DNA of 64,000 nucleotides from Nonomuraea endophytica (lineage in GTDB: Bacteria > Actinomycetota > Actinomycetes > Streptosporangiales > Streptosporangiaceae), in contig NZ_JACHIN010000009.1 in assembly GCF_014203235.1 (NCBI RefSeq), positions 127,539 through 191,538 of the forward strand, written 5' to 3'. The notes under the pieces were generated by a model. It was not told the origin of the DNA, ran no database searches, and worked only from the letters and a program-made list of their open reading frames with translations. Position 1 is the first letter of the stretch. Every line of letters starts with the position of its first letter. Both the position numbers and the translations under genes were made by a program. Shown here one piece after another: positions 9,501 to 14,999 of the stretch.

Positions 9501-9635
9501 CGGGAACTCGGCGATCACCTCCCAGTAGCCCTCGGGCGTGGGACCGGCGAAGAGCCTGCCACCGAGGGCCTCCACCCGCTCGGCCATGCCGACCAGGCCG
9601 AAGCCGCCGCCCAGCCGGGCCACCCTGGGATCTGA
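6558..9635 (+). CDS. BTAD (AfsR/SARP-type) transcriptional regulator with NB-ARC ATPase and TPR region
   Basis: This is a large regulator of about 1025 residues. Residues 1-85 form an OmpR/PhoB-type winged helix (FGVLGPLAVWGDDGEPL), and about 92-235 form the bacterial transcriptional activation domain. A STAND ATPase follows with Walker A GPGGVGKTS near residue 283 and Walker B ALLVLDNCEH; the C-terminal half is TPR-like. Adjacent GTG codons at 6555 and 6558 can both start it; no Shine-Dalgarno is present and the transcript may be leaderless. The last ~48 codons run antisense through the 3' end of the next gene and look unlike the rest. The divergent imine-reductase-like gene is the obvious target. 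Confidence 0.9.
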   Translation: MRFGVLGPLAVWGDDGEPLHVAEPKVRALLADLLVHGGRPVSADRLIDDLWRERPSRNPTGTLQARVSQLRRALGDPGLVVRGPAGYRIVADRVDAAVFEELLARRAAPPHERAAELGEALALWRGPAYADVADLDFARPAIARLEELRLAAVEELSEVRLALGEPVEVADLVAEHPLRERLRAVHMRALYRQGRQSEALATYADLRERLAGELGLDPSPELADLHTKILRQDPALHTTPEPHPRHGDATSGLPAALTPLVGRDDQLAEVADRLGRDRLVTLTGPGGVGKTSLALEVARRRTEQVYLAELTGATHPADVLAAVVGVRDDSSQPLEPRIARALSGRRALLVLDNCEHLIEPVAHLAATLLKAAPELRVLATSQEPLGVTGERVHVVPPLAEDDAVTLFAARAGIEPGPAARTICRRLDGIPLALELAATRVRALGADELARRLDDRFRLLNTGMRDAPARQRTLRAMIDWSWDLLSEPERLVLRRLAVHADGCTLEAAEQVCAEDGHDVLDLLGRLVDRSLVMPGPRFRLLESVAAYGVERLREAGEYELVRERHARYYTALAERADLRGHGQRDCLERLDQESGNLRLALEGSEPLRLVNAMAWYWFLRGRLGEARRSLAYALTRGGPAGRSAMAAMWLAGFTKVIGEPAEAVPYDDLDPLGRAVHDWFLSQVAWAYGGFSVHDDQVEKALTAFGAMGERWGVAASLALRARLAVGRGDLAAMERDGARSLEIFGELGDRWGQAEAMDALDLVAEIRGDYARAAELREEQLRLMGELGIASPFKLSGLGRLALLEGDYARADDYHERARALAVEQSVKSAEEHAVLGLAISARRQGRYADAEDYLLPWFAWLRQVGGTPGIAFALAELGFAAEQRGDAETALDRQKEGYAAAASTGDPRAVALALEGLAGALSLAGRAEEAARHLGTAAAMRKSVGAPLPESERLDVDRITARIRTTLDGRAFAEAFRSGERELGDHLPVALGRGTGEEPATEGLHPLGHADQAEAAAQPGHPGI

Positions 9636-10709
9636 GGCCGACCCGAAGTTGCGCACCCGCAGCCTCACCGTGCTGACGGTCGCACTCCCGACGGCTCCTC
9701 GCTGGTTACGCGAGCTACCGCTCTCGGAGCCTGCTCGTTGCTCCGAGCCGGGGAAGGCGCGCAGGTCCGCCTCCACCCAGGCGGCGCCCGGCGCGTGCCT
9801 GCGCACGTTCGTCAGCGCCTCCTGCAGCACGCGGTGCAGGGTGGTGACGACCTCGGGCGGCAGTGTGCCGTCGCCGACGCCCTGGCCGATCTCGAAGGCC
9901 ACCTTCGGCCCGTTGGCGGAGAAGCGCTCGGTCAGCAGGCGCAGGTCGGCCAGCGTGGTGCCGGGCCTGCGTTCCGCCTCGTCCTCCGCGCGCAGCACGC
10001 TGACCAGGCGGCGCATCGACGTCAGCGCCTCGGCTCCGGCTCCGGCGATCGCGTCGAGCGCGGGCACCACGGCCTCGGGCTTCATCTCGGCGACGGTCTT
10101 GGCGGCCTGGGCCTGGACGACGATGCCGGTGATGTGGTGGGCGACCAGGTCGTGGAGCTCTCTGGCCAGCTCCAGGCGTTCGGCGCGGCGTACCGAGAAG
10201 ACGGCTTCCGAGCGGCGCTCCTGCTGGAAGCGGAGGTAGCCGCCGACACCGGCCGCCAGCGACCAGCCGGCGAACAGCATGAACGCGAAGACCAGGCCGG
10301 CGTTCTGGTAGTCGCGGCCGGAGGCTTCGGCCAGGAGGACGACCAGGGCGACCAGTGCGAAGACGGCGGCCTTGCGCACGGGCGCGACGTGGCGCAGCAC
10401 GCCGATCGTGAGGATGAGGATCGCGCCGGACTCCGCCATGCCTGGCACGCCGTCGTAGTTGGCGCCGCTGATGATCGTGGAGGTGACGAAGCTGAAGGCC
10501 AGCAGGAACGTGAAGCCCTGGACCCGGTGCTTGTGCCTGGTCAGCACGGCGGCGATGCCGGCGATGCCGCAGAAGGGCACCAGCCACTGGGGTCCGCCCA
10601 CGCTGGCGGCGGCGGCCACGTCGACCATCAGCATCAGGCCCAGCCAGCCGATCATGGCGATTTCGCTGAGCCTGCGGATCCAGTAGACGAAGCGCTTGGT
10701 GTCCCCCAC
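9492..10709 (-). CDS. Orphan NarL-type sensor histidine kinase
   Basis: The 405-residue protein has about five N-terminal membrane segments (residues 12-165). A HisKA_3 dimerisation helix follows with the phospho-acceptor in ELARELHDLVAHHITGIVVQ, then a HATPase domain with the N-box LQEALTNVRRHAPG and G-box GGGFGLVGMAERV. Such kinases normally pair with a NarL/LuxR response regulator, but none is adjacent on either side, so it is an orphan here. A low-complexity Ser/Gly/Arg stretch interrupts the ATPase domain before 'VSTVRLRV'. It starts at a GTG (10709) with a weak ribosome site. Its last 144 bp lie antisense to the end of the BTAD gene. Confidence 0.88.
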   Translation of the reverse strand: MGDTKRFVYWIRRLSEIAMIGWLGLMLMVDVAAAASVGGPQWLVPFCGIAGIAAVLTRHKHRVQGFTFLLAFSFVTSTIISGANYDGVPGMAESGAILILTIGVLRHVAPVRKAAVFALVALVVLLAEASGRDYQNAGLVFAFMLFAGWSLAAGVGGYLRFQQERRSEAVFSVRRAERLELARELHDLVAHHITGIVVQAQAAKTVAEMKPEAVVPALDAIAGAGAEALTSMRRLVSVLRAEDEAERRPGTTLADLRLLTERFSANGPKVAFEIGQGVGDGTLPPEVVTTLHRVLQEALTNVRRHAPGAAWVEADLRAFPGSEQRAGSESGSSRNQRGAVGSATVSTVRLRVRNFGSASDPRVARLGGGFGLVGMAERVEALGGRLFAGPTPEGYWEVIAEFPLA

Positions 10710-10847
10710 GGCACGAGCCTAAGCCGGAAGTCGGAGCACCCGTATCAACCGTTCGGCCGAGTAAGGACGCCGCGGACCAGACCTTCAGCGGAGGTGGAAG
10801 GGGTGGTCCGTCACCGATGCTGGATATGTCGGAAGGGAGACGGGGAA

Positions 10848-11060
10848 ATGGTCGTCATCGGATTCGTGTTGCTGGGTGTGGGACTGGTTGTGGGTGTGCT
10901 GCTCGCGCTGGCCGACCCCGTGATGCTCTCCAGGATCAACGGGGAGCCCGCCGAGGGCGGCAGCGGCCGCCACATCCACGCGCCGCGTGCGGTGCCGGAG
11001 GGTGAGGTGGTTCAGCTGCCGAGCCGTACCGGCGACCGGCACCAGCCCAAGGCGGCCTGA
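10848..11060 (+). CDS. Small single-pass membrane protein
   Basis: A 70-residue protein begins at ATG 10848 behind GGAAGGGAGA. Residues 2-24 (MVVIGFVLLGVGLVVGVLLAL) form one strong membrane helix. The remaining ~45 residues are polar and include 'RHIHAPRAVPEGEVVQLP', presumably on the cytoplasmic or outer face. I know no family for it. It sits between the divergent histidine kinase and the cystathionine gamma-lyase gene and ends about 50 bp before a strong hairpin that may terminate it. Confidence 0.65.
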   Translation: MVVIGFVLLGVGLVVGVLLALADPVMLSRINGEPAEGGSGRHIHAPRAVPEGEVVQLPSRTGDRHQPKAA

Positions 11061-11110
11061 GACGGGGCTCGCGGCGGCGGGCATGGCGCCGGGAGCCTTG
11101 GGGGAGGGAT

Positions 11111-11148
11111 CGGCCCGCGAGACCGTTGGGGGACGGAATCGCGGGCCG
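11111..11148 (+). terminator. Strong nested hairpin before the gamma-lyase gene
   Basis: Perfect 10-bp arms CGGCCCGCGA (11111-11120) and TCGCGGGCCG (11139-11148) enclose an inner CCGT/ACGG stem (11123-11126 with 11133-11136). There is no U-tract. It lies about 50 nt after the small membrane protein and ends 20 nt before the next start. It may be a terminator, or an operator if the downstream gene is leaderless. Confidence 0.55.
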
Positions 11149-11155
11149 GTTCCGT

Positions 11156-11161
11156 TACCGT
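11156..11161 (+). promoter_or_regulatory. Candidate -10 element for leaderless gamma-lyase transcript
   Basis: TACCGT fits the actinobacterial TANNNT -10 pattern and ends exactly 7 nt before the ATG at 11169, the spacing expected if transcription begins at the start codon. No good -35 is seen 17-18 nt upstream, where the GC-rich hairpin lies instead. Confidence 0.45.
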
Positions 11162-11168
11162 GGCGGGT

Positions 11169-12308
11169 ATGAGCAACGGATTCGAAACGCTGGCGATCCA
11201 CGCAGGTCAGGAGCCCGACCCGCTGACCGGCGCGGTCGTCCCGCCGATCTACGCCACGTCCACCTACAAGCAGGACGGCGTGGGCGGGCTGCGCTCCGGC
11301 TATGAGTACAGTCGCTCGGCCAACCCGACCAGGACCGCGCTCGAAGAGGCGCTGGCCGCGGTCGAGGCCGGCGCCCGGGGGCTGGCGTTCGCCTCCGGCC
11401 TGGCCGCCGAGGACACCGTGCTGCGCACCGTGTGCCGGCCCAACGACCACGTCATCATCCCCAACGACGCCTACGGCGGCACCTACCGCCTGTTCGCCAA
11501 GGTCAACGAGCGCTGGGGGCTGCGCTACGACCCGGTGCCGCTGGGGAACCTGGACGCCGTGGCCGGGGCCATGACGCAGAAGACGAAGATCGTCTGGGTG
11601 GAGACGCCGACGAACCCGCTGCTGGGGATCGCCGACATCGCCGGGCTGGCCGAGCTGGCCCACGAGAACGACGCGCTGCTGGTCGTGGACAACACGTTCG
11701 CCTCGCCGTACCTGCAGCGGCCGCTTGAGCTGGGGGCCGACATCGTCGTGCACTCCACCACCAAGTACGTGGGCGGCCACTCCGACGTGGTCGGCGGCGC
11801 GCTGGTGGCGCGCTCGAAGGAGCTGGGCGACGAGCTGGCCTACCACCAGAACGCCATGGGCGCGGTGGCCGGGCCGTTCGACGCGTGGCTGACGCTGCGC
11901 GGGCTCAAGACGCTGGGCGTGCGGATGGACCGCCACTGCGACAACGCCGAGCGGGTGGTCGACCTGCTGCTGGCGCACCCGAAGGTGACCCAGGTGCTCT
12001 ACCCGGGCCTGGGCGAGCACCCCGGCCACGAGGTGGCGGCCAAGCAGATGAAGCGCTTCGGCGGCATGGTGTCGTTCCGCGTGGCCGGGGGCGAGGAGGC
12101 CGCGGTGGAGGTGTGCAACCGCGCCGAGCTGTTCACGCTGGGGGAGTCGCTCGGCGGGGTCGAGTCACTGATCGAGCACCCGGGCAGGATGACCCACGCG
12201 TCGGCGGCGGGCTCGCCGCTGGAGGTCCCGGCCGACCTGGTGCGGCTGTCGGTGGGCATCGAGACGGTCGACGACCTGCTCGCCGACCTCACCCGGGCGC
12301 TCGGCTAG
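11169..12308 (+). CDS. metB: Cystathionine gamma-lyase / gamma-synthase (PLP-dependent)
   Basis: The 379-residue protein belongs to the Cys/Met metabolism PLP family. Recognisable elements are SGYEYSRSANPTR, the PLP-stacking region FASGLAAEDT, Asp174 in LLVVDNTFASPY, and the Schiff-base Lys199 in VHSTTKYVGGHSDVVGG. With cbs nearby it most likely cleaves cystathionine to cysteine (reverse transsulfuration); the mycobacterial relative is called metB, and gamma-synthase activity cannot be excluded. I choose ATG 11169 over an in-frame GTG at 11160. No Shine-Dalgarno is visible and TACCGT lies 7 nt upstream. Its stop shares CTAG with the convergent gene at 12305. Confidence 0.92.
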   Translation: MSNGFETLAIHAGQEPDPLTGAVVPPIYATSTYKQDGVGGLRSGYEYSRSANPTRTALEEALAAVEAGARGLAFASGLAAEDTVLRTVCRPNDHVIIPNDAYGGTYRLFAKVNERWGLRYDPVPLGNLDAVAGAMTQKTKIVWVETPTNPLLGIADIAGLAELAHENDALLVVDNTFASPYLQRPLELGADIVVHSTTKYVGGHSDVVGGALVARSKELGDELAYHQNAMGAVAGPFDAWLTLRGLKTLGVRMDRHCDNAERVVDLLLAHPKVTQVLYPGLGEHPGHEVAAKQMKRFGGMVSFRVAGGEEAAVEVCNRAELFTLGESLGGVESLIEHPGRMTHASAAGSPLEVPADLVRLSVGIETVDDLLADLTRALG

Positions 12309-12733
12309 GACGGCACGACCATCAGGAACAGGATCGCCAGCCAGATCAGCGTGAGCAGGCCGGCGATGGCGGCGATCCGTCCGGTCTGCATCTTCGCGTC
12401 GTCGTCCTGGGCCTCGCTGGCGAGAGCCTGGGCGGCGGTGCGCAGGTCGCGTTCGACGATGACGATCAGGACCGCGGCCACGATGAACAACGTCATGGAC
12501 GCGGTCATGTTCCACTTGCCCAGGGTGCCGTTACCGGCCATGACCCCGGCGGCGATGCCGAAGATCAGCACGCCGAGCGAGAGCAGGGCGTAGAGCCGGG
12601 TCGAGCGGTGGATGAACGTCAGCAAGGCAGCGTTCTTGTTGCGAATTGCGCGGGGGGCGGCATGCGTCAGCGCGGTGAGCGGCCCGACCGCGAAGATCGC
12701 GAAGGCGATGTGCAGCCAGATAAGCAGGGACAT
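12305..12733 (-). CDS. Four-helix integral membrane protein
   Basis: The 142-residue protein from ATG 12733 has four hydrophobic helices: MSLLIWLHIAFAIFAVGPL, LYALLSLGVLIFGIAAGVM, MTLFIVAAVLIVIVE and IAGLLTLIWLAILFLMVV. The first helix carries a His-containing 'LIWLHIAFAIF' start seen in several DUF2269-like membrane proteins, but I do not assign a family firmly. It is the second gene of a pair: the 41-residue microprotein stop lies 10 bp upstream, so translation is probably coupled. The role is unknown. Confidence 0.7.
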   Translation of the reverse strand: MSLLIWLHIAFAIFAVGPLTALTHAAPRAIRNKNAALLTFIHRSTRLYALLSLGVLIFGIAAGVMAGNGTLGKWNMTASMTLFIVAAVLIVIVERDLRTAAQALASEAQDDDAKMQTGRIAAIAGLLTLIWLAILFLMVVPS

Positions 12734-12743
12734 GCCGGAGAGA

Positions 12744-12869
12744 CTAGTCCCCGGCGATCTCGGCCTGTGGCTCGACACTCTCTTCGCTCTTACGGGAGCA
12801 CCGCATGCACAGCTCGAAGGACGTCACGGTGACGACCATGATCATGATTAGCAAGACCATCGCGAACAT
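12744..12869 (-). CDS. 41-residue membrane microprotein with CxxC
   Basis: This short gene has a strong ribosome site, AAGGAGGGAG, 4 nt before ATG 12869. The product starts with a 19-residue hydrophobic helix (MFAMVLLIMIMVVTVTSFE), then a Cys-Met-Arg-Cys pair at residues 21-24, then an acidic tail ending in GD. One membrane pass with a dicysteine just outside the helix suggests metal or thiol chemistry at the membrane surface, but that is inference. It is the first gene of a two-gene minus-strand unit and is divergent from a DUF6292-like gene. No family is known to me. Confidence 0.65.
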   Translation of the reverse strand: MFAMVLLIMIMVVTVTSFELCMRCSRKSEESVEPQAEIAGD

Positions 12870-12992
12870 AGCACTCCCTCCTTCCCCGAATATCCTCCGT
12901 AATGACTAGACGCCCTGGCAACGGAATAAGTTCAGCCCGGGTATCGTTGCGTACCGCCGTTTTCTTCCGTTCAGGCACAAGGGGGTGCCGTC

Positions 12993-13415
12993 GTGGCCGT
13001 CAGGCACGTCGAGCCGTACACCGATGAGTGGCAGCGTCAGCCGCGCTGTTACGTGAAACAGGTGGTCGAGGTGCTCGACGCCGAGGTGGCCGAATGGTGG
13101 GAGGGGCCCGGCGAGCCGCGTGCGGCGACGGTCCTGGTGACCGGCGGCTCGGCGCTGGTGTGGGACGAAGAGAGCGGCTGGCGGCTTGGCCGCTTCCTCT
13201 CCGGGGCCCGTGGCGAGCACACCGAGCTGGCCGACGTGCGCTATCTGGGTGGCGGTCTGCTGCCCCGGCCCGAGCGGGTTCCCGCGGCCCTGGAGGACGC
13301 GCGGCTCGGGATCGGTGCGAGCAGTGCCTGGCGGCCCTGCTACCGCTCGCACCGCAACTGCCGGGACGGGTTCGATGTCGCGCTGGACTTCTGGTCCGGC
13401 TTGGTGCGTGCCTAG
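12993..13415 (+). CDS. DUF6292-like protein, copy 1
   Basis: The 140-residue protein starts at GTG 12993 behind AAGGGGG. Its core (ATVLVTGGSALVWDEESGWRL ... VRYLGGGLLPRPERV) fits the pattern I associate with DUF6292: a short soluble domain with 'ALVWDEExGW' and 'YLGGxxLP.P'. No catalytic motif is visible. A second copy lies at 14622. Both are flanked by small minus-strand membrane proteins carrying cysteine pairs. The function of the family is unknown; in other actinomycetes similar proteins are often next to DNA-binding regulators, and here a GntR gene lies between the two copies. Confidence 0.75.
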   Translation: MAVRHVEPYTDEWQRQPRCYVKQVVEVLDAEVAEWWEGPGEPRAATVLVTGGSALVWDEESGWRLGRFLSGARGEHTELADVRYLGGGLLPRPERVPAALEDARLGIGASSAWRPCYRSHRNCRDGFDVALDFWSGLVRA

Positions 13416-13416
13416 C

Positions 13417-13644
13417 TCAGGCGGATGTGACGGTCTGGTGCCCTTCGTGGGCGGCGCACTGCGTGCAGTCGGTGTTGTTCACGTGAAGGCCGAGGATCCC
13501 GCGGGTGCAGCGGGAGAAGGGCCCTGGGGCGCGGTGGGTCGGCGACCCGCGCCAGTCCTCTCTGAGGACACTGAGCACGATCATGACGAACGTGCCGGTC
13601 GCTCCTCCGATCAAGGCGATCGGGATCATGAGGTACAAATCCAT
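13417..13644 (-). CDS. Small membrane protein with C-terminal Cys/His cluster
   Basis: The 75-residue protein has one N-terminal membrane helix (residues 2-27, MDLYLMIPIALIGGATGTFVM) and a polar tail with one lone cysteine and the cluster 'DCTQCAAHEGH', which could bind a metal. Start ATG 13644 has no Shine-Dalgarno, but CATAAT ends 5 nt upstream, compatible with a leaderless transcript. Its stop is 1 bp from the stop of the convergent DUF6292 copy 1. The gene lies downstream of the GntR gene on the same strand, about 100 bp from a palindrome that may be the GntR operator. Confidence 0.6.
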   Translation of the reverse strand: MDLYLMIPIALIGGATGTFVMIVLSVLREDWRGSPTHRAPGPFSRCTRGILGLHVNNTDCTQCAAHEGHQTVTSA

Positions 13645-13739
13645 GAGTAATTATGGCAGCGGCACCCCACCGGTCATCAATAGGTGGACATAGAAGAGGA
13701 TCCACCAGGTGATCTGGGTTGGCGGAATACAATTGACTA

Positions 13740-13757
13740 CACTTATTGGGATAAGTG
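13740..13757. promoter_or_regulatory. Perfect 18-bp palindrome, candidate GntR operator (site 2)
   Basis: CACTTAT-TGGG-ATAAGTG is a perfect inverted repeat with 7-bp arms. It spans the stop codon of the GntR gene and lies about 96 bp upstream of the small membrane protein start at 13644. Its core CTTATTGGGATAAG matches site 1 (14519-14538) at 12 of 14 positions. Confidence 0.6.
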
Positions 13758-14507
13758 GCCCGAGCCTGCATAATTGATTTCGTAGGCCAGGTGGGTCATA
13801 TCACCGGCGTAGATCGCCACCGTGAGCCGGATCGGCCGCTCGGCCGAGTACGCCGTCCTGATCACCTCGACCACCGGCACCCCCGCCCTGCGCCCGAAGA
13901 ACGGGACCTCCTGCGGCGTCGGCATCCTGGCCAGCACCACATCGCGATGACGGACCTGGACGTGACCGTGGTTGGCCAGTTCGCGGATCGTGCCGCGCTC
14001 CAGGTCGACGGGTAACATCAGGCCCGTTCCCTCGGCCACGTCCAGCGGATAGAACGAGTCCTGCAGCGACCAGCTCTCCCCGTCGACCAGCCGCCGGGAC
14101 AGCCGCACGACCACCACGGAACCCTCGGGGATCTGCAGGTAGGAGGCGACTTTCGGGCTCGCCTCCCGGAACTCCATCGTGAAGCCCTCCTGCGCGGGCT
14201 GGCGGCCCTGCTCCTCCACCGCCGAGGTGAAGGCGTCCTTCCCGCTCGCCGTGCGCAGGCCCTCCCTGTTCGACATGACCATGGTGAAGGTCAGCCGCGC
14301 GTTCACGTACGTGCCCAGCCCCTGCCGCGACTCGACCAGGCCCTCGTTGGCCAGGACGGCGATCGCCAGGCGGACGGTGTTGGTGGAGACGCCGAAGAGC
14401 TGCTCGAGCTCCGACTGGGACGGAAGGCGCTGACCTGGCTGAAGGGACCCGGCGGTTATCTTTTTCCGCAGGTCGTCGGCCACCTTGCGGTAGAGCGGCT
14501 CGGACAT
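13743..14507 (-). CDS. GntR-family transcriptional regulator (HutC/UTRA type)
   Basis: The 254-residue protein has an N-terminal GntR winged helix (residues 1-70: LYRKVADDLRKKITAGSLQPGQRLPSQSELEQLFGVSTNTVR...) and a UTRA-type ligand domain over roughly residues 90-250. The UTRA domain usually binds a small metabolite such as a sugar phosphate or amino-acid derivative; the ligand here is unknown. A near-palindrome lies directly upstream (14519-14538), and a close copy overlaps its own stop codon, so it probably represses itself and the small membrane protein downstream. No Shine-Dalgarno is visible; GACAAT lies 6 nt before the ATG. Confidence 0.9.
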   Translation of the reverse strand: MSEPLYRKVADDLRKKITAGSLQPGQRLPSQSELEQLFGVSTNTVRLAIAVLANEGLVESRQGLGTYVNARLTFTMVMSNREGLRTASGKDAFTSAVEEQGRQPAQEGFTMEFREASPKVASYLQIPEGSVVVVRLSRRLVDGESWSLQDSFYPLDVAEGTGLMLPVDLERGTIRELANHGHVQVRHRDVVLARMPTPQEVPFFGRRAGVPVVEVIRTAYSAERPIRLTVAIYAGDMTHLAYEINYAGSGHLSQ

Positions 14508-14518
14508 GCTCTCATTGT

Positions 14519-14538
14519 CCGCTTATTGGTATGAGCGG
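14519..14538. promoter_or_regulatory. 20-bp near-palindrome, candidate GntR operator (site 1)
   Basis: CCGCTTATTGGTATGAGCGG has 8-bp arms with one mismatch around TGGT. It sits 12-31 bp upstream of the GntR start codon and directly before its probable -10 (GACAAT on the minus strand). The divergent DUF6292 copy 2 starts 84 bp away on the other side. Confidence 0.6.
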
Positions 14539-14621
14539 TCTAGGTCCTGGCTTTACAGCTTCGCCGCCCGGCGGGACGATTTCCTTCCGTCCAATTTTCC
14601 GAGAGGAAAGGCAGAATCAGG

Positions 14622-14999
14622 ATGCCGGTTCCCTATAGCCAGGAATGGCTGAGGTTGCCCCTGGGTTACGTGTCGTCGGTAGCAGCCGCGGTGGAGCATG
14701 TGATGTGGTGGGACGACCCCTTCGACCCGCGGGACGCGACGATCCTGCTGGCCGGAGGCGACGCCCTGGTGTGGGACGAGGAGAGCGGGTGGCGCCGCGG
14801 CCGGTTCGTCTCGGGTGAGCGGGGCGTGCGTACGGTCCTGGCCGGGGTCCGTTACCTCGGGGGCGGGGTGCTGCCCGAGCCGGCCGAGGTGGTCGGGCTG
14901 ATGGCGCGGGGCGGCGGCCGTACCCGGGTCGTCTACCGCTCCTTCCGTGACCTGCACGACGGGTTCGACGCCCGGCTGGCCCGCCACGCCCTCGTCTAG
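14622..14999 (+). CDS. DUF6292-like protein, copy 2
   Basis: This 125-residue protein is a clear paralogue of the one at 12993: both share TI/TVL-(V/L)-GG-x-ALVWDEESGWR, RYLGGG-x-LP-x-P and a C-terminal 'YRS-x-R-x-x-x-DGFD'. Start ATG 14622 has GAGAGGAAAGG upstream. It is divergent from the GntR gene, with the regulator's palindrome between them, so it may belong to that regulon. It ends on a CTAG (14996-14999) shared with the stop of the VWA gene. The function is unknown. Confidence 0.75.
   Translation: MPVPYSQEWLRLPLGYVSSVAAAVEHVMWWDDPFDPRDATILLAGGDALVWDEESGWRRGRFVSGERGVRTVLAGVRYLGGGVLPEPAEVVGLMARGGGRTRVVYRSFRDLHDGFDARLARHALV

Noticed and set aside
11061-11168. SAM or other sulfur-type riboswitch before the gamma-lyase gene
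   Set aside because: The gap is short and holds one nested hairpin only, with no conserved riboswitch core, and the gene looks leaderless.
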